A stretch of 17,051 nt of DNA from an uncultured Clostridia bacterium (GTDB lineage Bacteria; Bacillota; Clostridia; Peptostreptococcales; Anaerovoracaceae). The notes beneath the pieces were generated by a model that was not told where the DNA came from, searched no databases, and saw only the letters and a list, made by a program, of their open reading frames with translations. How positions within the stretch are numbered: position 1 is the first letter of the stretch; each line of letters begins with the position of its first letter. Location of the stretch: positions 1-17,051 of the forward strand of contig CAKQUI010000045.1 of assembly GCA_934277495.1 (NCBI GenBank). Reading direction: 5' to 3'. Both the position numbers and the translations under genes were made by a program. Of this stretch, positions 8,068-15,535 are shown piece by piece.

Positions 8068-8076
8068 TGTTATACT
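8068..8076 (+). promoter_or_regulatory. Extended -10 promoter of mtaB
   Basis: TATACT at 8071-8076 is preceded by TGT (8068-8070), an extended -10 element. The -35 region at 8048-8053 (TTTTAT) is poor. The expected start near 8083 leaves a short leader to AGGAGG at 8095-8100. The promoter of the opposite-strand hydrolase gene must also lie within 8000-8070, which is AT-rich, but I cannot assign its hexamers. Confidence 0.6.
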
Positions 8077-8105
8077 TGAAATAAATCTTTTTTCAGGAGG
8101 ACAGA

Positions 8106-9455
8106 ATGAAGGTAGCATTCCATACATTAGGCTGCAAAGTGAACCAGTACGAATCTGAAGCGATAGCCAGGGACTTCGAGGCAGGTGGCTGCGAGATAGT
8201 CGGGGAACGGGATTTTGCAGATGTATATATCATAAATACCTGTACTGTGACAGCAGTTGCAGACAAGAAATCCAGGCAGTATATACGCCGTATGAAAAAG
8301 ATAAATCCAGACAGCGTAATAGTAGTGACAGGCTGCTATGCGCAGATAAAGCCGGATGAAGTCGCAGCTGTTGAAGGTGTGGACATAGTGGCAGGGACCA
8401 ACGAGAAAAGCCATATCACAGAATATGTCAGCGAATATATTAAGGACAGAGTAAGACAGGTACATATCAAAGGTTATGAAGAACTTGATGTATATGATGA
8501 CACTGGCATGGTCACAAGTACAGAAAACAGGACCAGAGCCTATATCAAGATACAGGAAGGCTGCAACCGGTTCTGTTCATACTGCGTGATACCATACGCC
8601 AGAGGCAGGGTCAGGAGCCGTGCATTCGATGATATAGTAAAGGAGGCACGCTCATTGATATCGGCGGGGTTCAAAGAAATAGTCCTGACAGGGATAAACA
8701 CTGCACTCTACGGTATGGAAGACGGGATAAAGCATACGGATGACGAGCTGTATGGTGTCGAAAAGGTCATAGCTGCCATAGACCGCATCGAAGGAGATTT
8801 CAGGATAAGACTCAGCTCTCTTGAGCCTGCGGTAGTCAACGCCGGATATGTGAAGCGTCTGATGAAGTACAGTAAACTCTGTCACCACCTTCATCTGTCG
8901 GCGCAGAGTGGCAGCAGCATCGTACTGCGTGCTATGAACAGACCTTATGACCGGCAGCAGTATCTGGATATCGTGAAAGTACTAAAGGAGTTCGATTCAT
9001 ATTACGGTATATCCACAGACATCATTGTGGGATTTCCCGGGGAAAAGGAAGCCGATTTCAATGACAGCTGCAGTCTTGTCAGCGAGTGCGGCTTCTGCAG
9101 GACGCATATCTTCAAATTTTCGAAACGCCCGTTTACAAAGGCCGCCGAAATGAAAGGTCATGTTGCTCCGGAGGTGAAAAACAGGCGCAGCGATACTCTG
9201 CATCAGATCGGGCGAACTGCAGCGGAAGAATTTTTCACGAAGAATATCGGAAGATGCGAGACTGTGCTGGCAGAGGAGATATACCAGGAAAAGAAACTGC
9301 TGACGGGGTACACCGGAAATTATATAAAAGTATATATAAGTCTTGACGATACAGAGGAAGGAAAGAAACTGCTTAACCAATTTATAAAAGTCAGACTGAC
9401 TGGGATATGCGAAGATGGGATGACTGCTGAGATCACAGACGGTACAATCTTGTAA
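8106..9455 (+). CDS. mtaB: tRNA t6A37 methylthiotransferase
   Basis: MtaB is a radical-SAM enzyme that adds a methylthio group to t6A at position 37 of tRNAs reading ANN codons. The N-terminal domain carries three cysteines for an auxiliary 4Fe-4S cluster (C10 in LGCKVNQYE, C46 in NTCTVT, C77 in TGCYAQ). The radical-SAM cluster motif is CNRFCSYC (C153, C157, C160). The C-terminal part ending near residue 449 fits a TRAM RNA-binding domain. HTLGCKVNQYES points to MtaB rather than MiaB. It is the yqeV equivalent in the Firmicutes cluster. AGGAGG at 8095-8100 fits the ATG. No terminator is visible before the HIT gene, so read-through is likely. Confidence 0.94.
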   Translation: MKVAFHTLGCKVNQYESEAIARDFEAGGCEIVGERDFADVYIINTCTVTAVADKKSRQYIRRMKKINPDSVIVVTGCYAQIKPDEVAAVEGVDIVAGTNEKSHITEYVSEYIKDRVRQVHIKGYEELDVYDDTGMVTSTENRTRAYIKIQEGCNRFCSYCVIPYARGRVRSRAFDDIVKEARSLISAGFKEIVLTGINTALYGMEDGIKHTDDELYGVEKVIAAIDRIEGDFRIRLSSLEPAVVNAGYVKRLMKYSKLCHHLHLSAQSGSSIVLRAMNRPYDRQQYLDIVKVLKEFDSYYGISTDIIVGFPGEKEADFNDSCSLVSECGFCRTHIFKFSKRPFTKAAEMKGHVAPEVKNRRSDTLHQIGRTAAEEFFTKNIGRCETVLAEEIYQEKKLLTGYTGNYIKVYISLDDTEEGKKLLNQFIKVRLTGICEDGMTAEITDGTIL

Positions 9456-9515
9456 AAAGCATCTGTTTGTGATAATATCAGAGTATATAAGAAGAAAAGA
9501 AAGGATGTGAAGAAC

Positions 9516-9857
9516 ATGAGCGACTGCATATTCTGCAAGATAGCAGAAGGGGAGATCCCTTCTGAAAAAGTATATGAAGACGACAGGATACTGTGTTTCA
9601 AAGATCTTGATCCCCAGGCGCCTGTCCATGTGCTTATAATCCCTAAGAAACATATAGCTTCTATGGATGATGTCCAGGAAGAGGATCAGGAGCTGCTGGG
9701 ATACATAATGCTCAAAGTGAGTGAGATCGCAGCATCTCTCGGCCTTGAAAACGGATATCGTCTTGTCAACAACTGTGGAGAAGATGGCCTGCAGACTGTA
9801 AAACATCTGCATTTCCATCTGCTTGGCAGGCGTAAACTCACCTGGCCTCCAGGCTAA
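9516..9857 (+). CDS. HIT family nucleotide-binding hydrolase (HinT type)
   Basis: A small purine-nucleotide phosphoramidase of the histidine triad superfamily. The triad HLHFH (H97, H99, H101) is intact and followed by LLGRR. The protein opens DCIFCKIAEGEIPSEKVYED with the CxxC often seen in the HinT branch, and has the typical PVHVLIIPKKH strand. I chose the ATG at 9516 (113 residues) because AAGGATGTGA at 9501-9510 is a close match to the Shine-Dalgarno consensus five bases away. The GTG at 9507 would lie inside it. It lies between mtaB and rpsU, 60 bases after the former. Physiological substrate is unknown. Confidence 0.92.
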   Translation: MSDCIFCKIAEGEIPSEKVYEDDRILCFKDLDPQAPVHVLIIPKKHIASMDDVQEEDQELLGYIMLKVSEIAASLGLENGYRLVNNCGEDGLQTVKHLHFHLLGRRKLTWPPG

Positions 9858-9888
9858 ACAATAACAGTATGGATTTTGCAAAAAAAAC

Positions 9889-9917
9889 TTGCATAAAATG
9901 CCATAAAATAGTATAAT
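9889..9917 (+). promoter_or_regulatory. Promoter of rpsU-yqeY
   Basis: TTGCAT at 9889-9894 and a perfect TATAAT at 9912-9917 have a 17-base spacer, a near-consensus strong promoter as expected for a ribosomal protein gene. The expected start near 9924 gives a leader of about 64 bases. I see no clear hairpin in it. Confidence 0.88.
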
Positions 9918-9987
9918 AGCAACGTTATAGGCAAGCCGTTCTGATGGTTTACGATGATTTAGATAAAGTCAGGAGGTGAGACAGGAA

Positions 9988-10167
9988 ATGGCACAGGTTA
10001 TAGTAAGAGAAAACGAAAGCTTGGAAAGCGCATTAAAGAGATTCAAGAGATCATGTGCAAGAGATGGCGTTATGTCAGAACTCAGAAAGAGAGAACATTA
10101 CGAAAAGCCAAGCGTAAAAAGAAAGAAAAAGTCTGAAGCTGCAAGAAAAAAGGCTAAGAAATACTAA
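9988..10167 (+). CDS. rpsU: 30S ribosomal protein S21
   Basis: S21 is a small basic protein of the 30S platform near the anti-Shine-Dalgarno end of 16S rRNA. This one has 59 residues with the family opening ([20 protein letters not shown]) and a lysine-rich tail. AGGAGGTGA at 9971-9979 is an excellent ribosome binding site for the ATG at 9988. A GTG at 9976 within that site is in frame but unlikely to be the start. It is followed 34 bases later by yqeY, an arrangement shared with Bacillus. Confidence 0.97.
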   Translation: MAQVIVRENESLESALKRFKRSCARDGVMSELRKREHYEKPSVKRKKKSEAARKKAKKY

Positions 10168-10201
10168 AGCAGTCTGAGGACACAGATCCGAGGTGTTGTA
10201 A

Positions 10202-10654
10202 TTGACCTTAAAAGAACGATTGAATGCTGACTTTAAGGAAGCAATGAAAAACAAGCAGACGGTCAGAAAAGAGACCATAAGCTTTGTAAGAGCTGCAATA
10301 AAACAGTATGAAGTAGATAACAGGGAAGAAATCGATGATGAAGGGATTGCGTCCATTTTAGCAAAACAGGTTAAAATGAGAAAGGATGCCCTCGCTGATT
10401 TTGAATCTGCCGGAAGGACGGATCTTATAGATGCTTATAACGCAGAAATCGAAGTTCTTACTGAATATCTGCCTGAACAGCTGTCATCTGATGAGATAAT
10501 GGACATCGTCAGGGCAGCGGCACAGGAACTCGGAGTAGAGCAGGGCAGCGGTAAAGCTGCAATGGGCAGACTCATGGGTGCCGTGATGCCGAAAGTCAAA
10601 GGCAAGGCTGATGGCAATGATGTAAAGGACTGTGTTATGCAGTTTCTTGGATAA
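10202..10654 (+). CDS. yqeY: GatB/YqeY domain protein
   Basis: A 150-residue protein of the YqeY family, related to the tRNA-binding tail domain of GatB amidotransferase. It is a free-standing helical protein whose cellular role is not settled. Recognisable segments are LKERLNADFKEAMKNKQ, ISFVRAAIKQYE, YLPEQLSSDEI and the C-terminal GKAAMGRLMGAVMPKVKGKADG. The start is TTG at 10202, with GAGGTG at 10190-10195 six bases before it. No other start fits. It is co-transcribed with rpsU and closed by a terminator. Its neighbours and GatB similarity suggest a link to tRNA charging or translation, which is inference. Confidence 0.93.
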   Translation: MTLKERLNADFKEAMKNKQTVRKETISFVRAAIKQYEVDNREEIDDEGIASILAKQVKMRKDALADFESAGRTDLIDAYNAEIEVLTEYLPEQLSSDEIMDIVRAAAQELGVEQGSGKAAMGRLMGAVMPKVKGKADGNDVKDCVMQFLG

Positions 10655-10669
10655 TAACTGATAGAGAAG

Positions 10670-10700
10670 ATGGTGTCGGTAAATACCGGCGCCATTTTTT
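10670..10700 (+). terminator. Terminator of rpsU-yqeY
   Basis: An 11-bp stem (ATGGTGTCGGT at 10670-10680, ACCGGCGCCAT at 10685-10695) with two G-U pairs and a 4-base loop is followed by a T-run. Confidence 0.9.
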
Positions 10701-10748
10701 ATGCAGAAAATCTTTCGATTTTTGTTAAAAAATATGTATTTCGGGGGC

Positions 10749-10826
10749 TGTGGAAAAAATTTTTTTCTGTTTTCAGATGTGGATAATTTGCAGTTATTTC
10801 AATGAAATATGGGTATTTTATCCACA
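10749..10826. promoter_or_regulatory. Cluster of DnaA boxes
   Basis: Two perfect DnaA boxes face each other: TGTGGATAA at 10778-10786 (minus orientation) and TTATCCACA at 10818-10826 (plus). A third, near-consensus box, TGTGGAAAA, lies at 10749-10757. The third box runs into an A6T7 tract (10754-10766). Between the perfect boxes is a smaller dyad, TATTTC-AAT-GAAATA. The cluster is in the intergenic region between the yqeY terminator and the CHAP gene promoter. No dnaA, dnaN, rpmH or parAB gene is in the window, so a role in DnaA titration or regulation of the downstream gene is more likely than a main origin. Confidence 0.65.
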
Positions 10827-10855
10827 GGCAGTCTTTTATCAGATCATATTTTTTC

Positions 10856-10885
10856 TTGTAATAGACTGTAACATGGTGTTAGAAT
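10856..10885 (+). promoter_or_regulatory. Promoter of the CHAP-SH3 gene
   Basis: TTGTAA at 10856-10861 and TAGAAT at 10880-10885 are 18 bases apart, and TGT directly before the -10 makes an extended -10. The expected start near 10892 leaves a leader of about 50 bases, which contains the palindromes GAATATTC (10892-10899) and TTACAT-T-ATGTAA (10905-10917). The latter may be an operator. Confidence 0.55.
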
Positions 10886-10943
10886 ATAGAAGAATATTCG
10901 AGAATTACATTATGTAAAAAATGGTATTAGAAGAAGGTATTAT

Positions 10944-12317
10944 ATGAGAAAAAGGTTTATTTCTATCATTATCGCATTGGCAGTAGCGATCACACTTTAT
11001 GTGCCAGTGACAGGGAGCTTTGCTCATGGTGCTATAACTATAAGGACATCACTGCCGTCATATTCATCAGCAACAGGCAAGAAATATTATTATTCGGACA
11101 ATAATATTTTCTACAAGTACAATTACGGACCTCCTAAAAAAAATGGCGGACGTTATGTTACAGGTAACTGTACATGGTATGTATACGGCAGAGCCAGCGA
11201 ACTTCTTGGCAGACAGCTGAACACCAATTTCAGATGGGACGCATCGGCCTGGTGGAATGTAAACAAAAGAGGAAACTATTATTCTTACGGCAGCAAGCCG
11301 AAGGTAGGCGCAATAGCATGCTACGATACACATGTTGCTATAGTTGAGAAAGTAGTTAACGGACATCCGTATGTATCAGAATCGGGATGGAGGCTTTCAA
11401 GCTGGAAACCGACATCAGCTTCTCAGATATCTTTCCATTACGGCTCCCCATGGAAAGGATCCAGTGCTCTCAGAGGCTACATATACATAATGGACAGCAA
11501 GACAGCCGTAAAAGAAAAATCCGTAAACTACAAAGTCAAGATTACAGCTAAGAACCTCAATATGAGGACAGGCCCGTCAGGTTCATATGCCAGCGTGGGA
11601 TACATCAAACCAGGTACATACACCATGATAAAGGAATGTGGCGACTGGGGCAAAATAAAAGAAAATAATCGCTGGGTATATCTTGACTATGTGTCAAAAG
11701 TTTCTTCAAAGACAGAAACGGTAGTCGATACAGGAACTTCTGTAAACCTGACTGTCAAGATCACTGCAAAGGATCTTAACATGAGGACAGGTCCCGGAAC
11801 GAATTATGCAGTAAAGGGAGAAGCAAAACCTGGAACATATACGATAAAGAAGAAAAGCGGCGACTGGGGCAAGCTGTCCTCCAACGGATACTGGGTGAAC
11901 ATGAAGTATGTTACCGTTGTAAAAAACAATAACAGCAGTTCGAATGCAGTATCATACAGTGTAAAAGTGACTGCCAAAGGTCTGAATATGAGAACGGGTC
12001 CGGGGACAAGCTACAAGAGCAAAGGCACTGCGAAATATAACGGTACATATGCCGTCAAAGCCGAAAAGAACGGCTGGGTGCAGCTGAAGAGCAACGGATA
12101 CTGGATAAAGAAGAGCTACACAAAGAAGATCAACAGCTCATACAAGATAAAGGTCAAATCAAAGGATCTCAATATGAGGACAGGTCCAGGGACAAGCTAT
12201 AAATCCAAAGGATATCTGAAACCGGGTACTTATACTGTGAAATCCACTAAAAACGGATGGGGACAGATAAGTTCCAACGGATACTGGGTGAAGCTTTCAT
12301 ATGTGACCAGGGTCTGA
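10944..12317 (+). CDS. Secreted CHAP-domain wall hydrolase with four SH3b repeats
   Basis: A 457-residue exported protein. Residues 1-30 form a signal peptide (MRKRF, hydrophobic core, then SFAHGA). Residues 65-185 form a CHAP amidase/endopeptidase domain with catalytic Cys76 in GNCTWYVYGRASE and His130 in THVAIVE. The third catalytic position is likely in VSESGW (about 144-149) but is not certain. Four bacterial SH3 domains follow (about 194-252, 267-326, 336-394 and 399-457), each with the motif LNMRTGP and an NGYW-type core, probably binding the wall. The protein has no membrane anchor besides the signal. AAGG at 10934-10937 precedes the ATG. Alternative: a non-lytic wall-binding protein if the CHAP site is inactive. 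Confidence 0.9.
   Translation: MRKRFISIIIALAVAITLYVPVTGSFAHGAITIRTSLPSYSSATGKKYYYSDNNIFYKYNYGPPKKNGGRYVTGNCTWYVYGRASELLGRQLNTNFRWDASAWWNVNKRGNYYSYGSKPKVGAIACYDTHVAIVEKVVNGHPYVSESGWRLSSWKPTSASQISFHYGSPWKGSSALRGYIYIMDSKTAVKEKSVNYKVKITAKNLNMRTGPSGSYASVGYIKPGTYTMIKECGDWGKIKENNRWVYLDYVSKVSSKTETVVDTGTSVNLTVKITAKDLNMRTGPGTNYAVKGEAKPGTYTIKKKSGDWGKLSSNGYWVNMKYVTVVKNNNSSSNAVSYSVKVTAKGLNMRTGPGTSYKSKGTAKYNGTYAVKAEKNGWVQLKSNGYWIKKSYTKKINSSYKIKVKSKDLNMRTGPGTSYKSKGYLKPGTYTVKSTKNGWGQISSNGYWVKLSYVTRV
11523..12314 (+). repeat. Four tandem SH3b-coding repeats
   Basis: Four in-frame repeats of about 180 bases each: 11523-11699, 11742-11921, 11949-12125 and 12138-12314. Each encodes a K-I/V-T/K-A/S-K-x-LNMRTGP segment followed about 35 residues later by a W-containing segment. 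The third and fourth share GPGTSYKSKG exactly, so they are probably the most recent duplication. Linkers get shorter toward the C-terminus. Confidence 0.85.
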
Positions 12318-12318
12318 T

Positions 12319-12349
12319 TTGTGATGCAAAGATAAAGTAATGATATTAT
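12319..12349 (+). promoter_or_regulatory. Possible promoter of the radical SAM-methyltransferase-YitT operon
   Basis: TATTAT at 12344-12349 preceded by TGA gives an extended -10. TTGTGA at 12319-12324 is a candidate -35, but the 19-base spacer is long. Transcription would start near 12356, just before the hairpin at 12365. Confidence 0.4.
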
Positions 12350-12364
12350 AGCTGAATTTTACAG

Positions 12365-12410
12365 ATAGCTTGCTGCCGCAGGTGATATGCCGGCAGTAAG
12401 CTATTATTTT
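12365..12410 (+). terminator. Hairpin and T-rich tract ending just before a ribosome binding site
   Basis: A 14-bp stem with one G-U pair (ATAGCTTGCTGCCG at 12365-12378, CGGCAGTAAGCTAT at 12391-12404) has a 12-base loop and is followed by TATTTT. The tract runs directly into GAGGTGA (12411-12417), the ribosome binding site of the next gene. It probably terminates the CHAP gene. It could also attenuate the next operon if the promoter at 12319-12349 is real. Confidence 0.75.
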
Positions 12411-12422
12411 GAGGTGAAAAAG

Positions 12423-14252
12423 ATGTTTCTTCCGGTAAACAGAAAGGATATGGAAAAAAGAGGCTGGAGCGAGGTGGATTTTGTGATAGTCACAGGCGAT
12501 GCTTATGTCGACCATCCGTCTTTCGGCACGGCTGTCATAAGCCGTCTTTTAGAGTCATATGGATATAAAGTAGCTGTACTTTCACAGCCTGACTGGAAAA
12601 ACACAGATGATTTCAGGAGATTCGGCAGACCCAGGCTGGGGTTCCTGATAAACAGCGGTAATGTGGATTCCATGGTGAACCATTATTCTGTATTCAGACA
12701 TCGCAGGAGAAGGGATGTATATTCACCGGGAGGAAAGACAGGGAGAAGGCCTGACAGAGCAGTGATAGTATACAGCAACAGGGCACGTGAAGCATATCAT
12801 GATGTCCCTGTCATAATCGGAGGTCTTGAAGCAAGCCTGAGGCGTCTGGGACATTATGATTACTGGGACGACAAGGTAAGACGCTCCATCATCATGGATT
12901 CAAGAGCAGACATACTTATCTACGGTATGGGTGAAAAAGCTGTGATCGAGACAGCTGAGGCTCTGGAGTCAGGGATAGACGCCAAAGACATAACATGGAT
13001 AAAAGGCACCTGCGTCAGGATGAAAGATCCGTATATACAGGACGATGATGTCATACTGCCAGATTTTGACAAAATAGCCGCATCGAAGGACGAATACTGC
13101 CGGAGTTTCGCACTGCAGTACAGGAGCAATGAACCTGTCAATGGAAAACGTCTCATAGAAAGATACAGCGACAGCTCTTTCATAGTACAGAATCCACCTC
13201 AGACGCCTATGGAGACGGAGGAACTGGATATGCTGTATGAACTCCCCTTTCAGCGGACATACCACCCGTCATATGAAAAATACGGCGGTGTACCTGCTAT
13301 CGAGGAAGTGAAGTTCAGCATAACCGCCAACAGAGGATGTTTCGGAGGCTGTGCTTTCTGCGCCATAACATTCCATCAGGGCAGAGAAGTAAGAGGACGC
13401 AGCAGGGAGTCCATCGTAAACGAGGCAAAGCTCCTTACAGAGCTTGACGGATTCAAAGGATATATACACGATGTGGGAGGCCCCACCGCCAATTTTCATA
13501 AACCGTCCTGCAGGCATCAGCTTAAAAACGGCATGTGTCACAACAAGGACTGCCTTTTCCCGAAGCCATGCAGCCAGCTTGATGTTGACCACGAGGAATA
13601 TATCGACATACTCGAGGCTGTAAGGAACATAGAAGGTATAAAAAAGGTGTTCATACGTTCAGGTATAAGATATGACTATGTGGATGCAGATAAAAACAGC
13701 AGGTTCCTGAGGCAGCTCTGCGAGCATCATGTCAGCGGCATACTGAAAGTGGCTCCGGAGCATGTGTCGGACAATGTGCTGAGAAACATGCACAAACCTT
13801 CAAAAGAAGTCTTTGACAGATTCAGCAGGAAATACAGCGACATGAACAGGAAGCTGGGTAAAAAACAGTACATGGTGCCGTATTTCATCTCGTCGCATCC
13901 GGGCAGCACGCTCAACGATGCGGTGGAACTGGCCCTTTACATGAAAAAAACCGGATTCGTGCCGGATCAGGTGCAGGACTTCTATCCTACGCCAGGGACA
14001 CTGGCCACATGTATGTATCACACGGAAAAAAATCCGCTGACCATGGAGCCTGTCTATGTGGCAAAGACTGAAGAAGAGAAGAGAATGCAGCGTGCGCTGC
14101 TGCATTTCAACAAAAGAGAAAACAGGGAGCTTGTGGTGAAAGCTCTCAGAAAAGCGGATCGTGACGATCTGATACCTGTACTGGCAGGAAAATCGGGCAA
14201 ACCGGCAAAACCTGGAAAAACAGAAAACAGACTGAAGGACAGACGACGATGA
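12423..14252 (+). CDS. YgiQ-family radical SAM protein
   Basis: A 609-residue protein of the YgiQ (UPF0313) family, widespread and without an assigned reaction. The N-terminal part carries DAYVDHPSFGTAVISR and VAVLSQPDW, a cobalamin-domain-like region. The radical-SAM motif CFGGCAFC lies at about 306-313 and is followed by the family's GREVRGRS. A second Cys-rich segment (CRHQ...MCHNKDC...PKPC) may bind another iron-sulfur cluster; such cysteines are usual in the family. The tail is lysine and proline rich. The ATG at 12423 is chosen because GAGGTGA at 12411-12417 precedes it; an upstream in-frame ATG at 12387 lies inside the terminator hairpin. Its stop overlaps the methyltransferase start (ATGA). 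Confidence 0.92.
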   Translation: MFLPVNRKDMEKRGWSEVDFVIVTGDAYVDHPSFGTAVISRLLESYGYKVAVLSQPDWKNTDDFRRFGRPRLGFLINSGNVDSMVNHYSVFRHRRRRDVYSPGGKTGRRPDRAVIVYSNRAREAYHDVPVIIGGLEASLRRLGHYDYWDDKVRRSIIMDSRADILIYGMGEKAVIETAEALESGIDAKDITWIKGTCVRMKDPYIQDDDVILPDFDKIAASKDEYCRSFALQYRSNEPVNGKRLIERYSDSSFIVQNPPQTPMETEELDMLYELPFQRTYHPSYEKYGGVPAIEEVKFSITANRGCFGGCAFCAITFHQGREVRGRSRESIVNEAKLLTELDGFKGYIHDVGGPTANFHKPSCRHQLKNGMCHNKDCLFPKPCSQLDVDHEEYIDILEAVRNIEGIKKVFIRSGIRYDYVDADKNSRFLRQLCEHHVSGILKVAPEHVSDNVLRNMHKPSKEVFDRFSRKYSDMNRKLGKKQYMVPYFISSHPGSTLNDAVELALYMKKTGFVPDQVQDFYPTPGTLATCMYHTEKNPLTMEPVYVAKTEEEKRMQRALLHFNKRENRELVVKALRKADRDDLIPVLAGKSGKPAKPGKTENRLKDRRR

Positions 14253-15535
14253 GCAGACTTGAGGAACTTTCAGAAGCTCTGATCCGTGGCAGGAAGATAT
14301 ATGAAGATGCGCTGGCCTGTGATGAAACAGAAGCTTTTCATGTCAGTGAGATATATGGGAGCAGTGTGGAGCCTGTCGATCACATAGCAGCAGGCGATAA
14401 TTTCAGGTATATGATGTACCTGATAAAAAATAAAAACATGTCAGGACGTATCCAGCTCATATATGTGGATCCTCCGTTTTTTTCAAAAGGGAAATATCAG
14501 GCGTCGTTAAGGCTCGATTCAAAGCGGCTGGGTCAATCGAAACTTATCAGGACAGGAGCGTACGATGACTGGTCTGACAGGGATCTGCAGGATTATCTGA
14601 CGATGATTGCAGCAGGGCTCAACGCAATGAAGAAGCTGCTTTCAGATACCGGCAGTATATGCGTGCATATAGACTGGCATGTTTCACATTATGTGAGACT
14701 GATGCTGGACAGCATTTTCGGAGAAAAGAATTTCATAAACGAGATAATCTGGACATATAAATCAGGAGGAACAGGCCGGCGGAGTTTTGCGAAGAAACAC
14801 GATACGCTGTTTCTCTATGGAAAATCCGGCAGATACATGTTCAACGGACTGAAGGAAAAATCCTACAACCGCGGCTTCAAGCCTTACAGATTCAAAGGCG
14901 TGGAGGAATTCTGCGACGATACCGGCTGGTATACCATGGTGAATATGAAGGACGTATGGAACATCGATATGGTAGGGAGGACGTCAGCTGAGAGGACAGG
15001 GTATGCCACCCAGAAACCCGAGAAGCTGATGGAGCGGATAATAGCTGCATGCAGTAGTGAAGGCGATCTGTGTGCTGATTTCTTCGCAGGATCAGGATCA
15101 TTTGGCGCTGTATGCGAGCGAATGAACAGGCACTGGATAATGTGCGACAAAGGAGAGGTAGCATCGGCAAGCCAGATAATGAGGCTTGCCGGGCAGGACG
15201 CAGATTTCAGTGTCGAAAGGACCGGCGAGTCAGCTCCAGCAGAGCTTATATGCAGTATCGACAGCGATGGAGTGGAGCTTAAAGGATATGATACAGACGA
15301 AAAAAATATACATTGCAGTGATAAAGAAGAGGTGTTAAAATACTTCCACGACGACCAGCTGAGCCTCATCAGAGGATGGAGCGCTGACTTCGACAACAGC
15401 GGAGATATACACAGAGCAGAAAGGATATATCCCGGCAGTGTCAGGAAGATCTTAAGCAGTGAAGCGATACAGGCAGGTCGTATAAGTATCACAGCATACG
15501 ATGTATTCGGAAGGGGGATAAAGTGCAGGTTATAA
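14249..15535 (+). CDS. DNA adenine methyltransferase, beta class, without restriction partner
   Basis: A 428-residue N6-adenine or N4-cytosine DNA methyltransferase. Motif IV is DPPF (74-77, in LIYVDPPFFSKGKYQ). After a helical region with SICVHIDWH (motif V-VI area) comes TQKPEKLMERII (254-265) and the SAM-binding motif I ADFFAGSGSFG (276-286). Catalytic motif first and SAM motif second is the beta-class order. DPPF favours adenine over cytosine (cytosine enzymes normally have SPPY). The recognition region would be about 165-240. The last 110 residues, ending ISITAYDVFGRGIKCRL, match no domain I can name. No restriction or specificity gene is next to it. The ATG overlaps the previous stop, with AAGGA at 14235-14239. 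Confidence 0.88.
   Translation: MSRLEELSEALIRGRKIYEDALACDETEAFHVSEIYGSSVEPVDHIAAGDNFRYMMYLIKNKNMSGRIQLIYVDPPFFSKGKYQASLRLDSKRLGQSKLIRTGAYDDWSDRDLQDYLTMIAAGLNAMKKLLSDTGSICVHIDWHVSHYVRLMLDSIFGEKNFINEIIWTYKSGGTGRRSFAKKHDTLFLYGKSGRYMFNGLKEKSYNRGFKPYRFKGVEEFCDDTGWYTMVNMKDVWNIDMVGRTSAERTGYATQKPEKLMERIIAACSSEGDLCADFFAGSGSFGAVCERMNRHWIMCDKGEVASASQIMRLAGQDADFSVERTGESAPAELICSIDSDGVELKGYDTDEKNIHCSDKEEVLKYFHDDQLSLIRGWSADFDNSGDIHRAERIYPGSVRKILSSEAIQAGRISITAYDVFGRGIKCRL

Noticed and set aside
10701..10943. Main replication origin (oriC)
   Set aside because: Only three DnaA boxes are visible, and no dnaA, dnaN, rpmH or partition gene is nearby. Kept as a DnaA-box cluster only.
12969..13592. Minus-strand frames antisense to the radical SAM gene
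   Set aside because: They are shadows of a well-supported coding frame with conserved motifs on the + strand.
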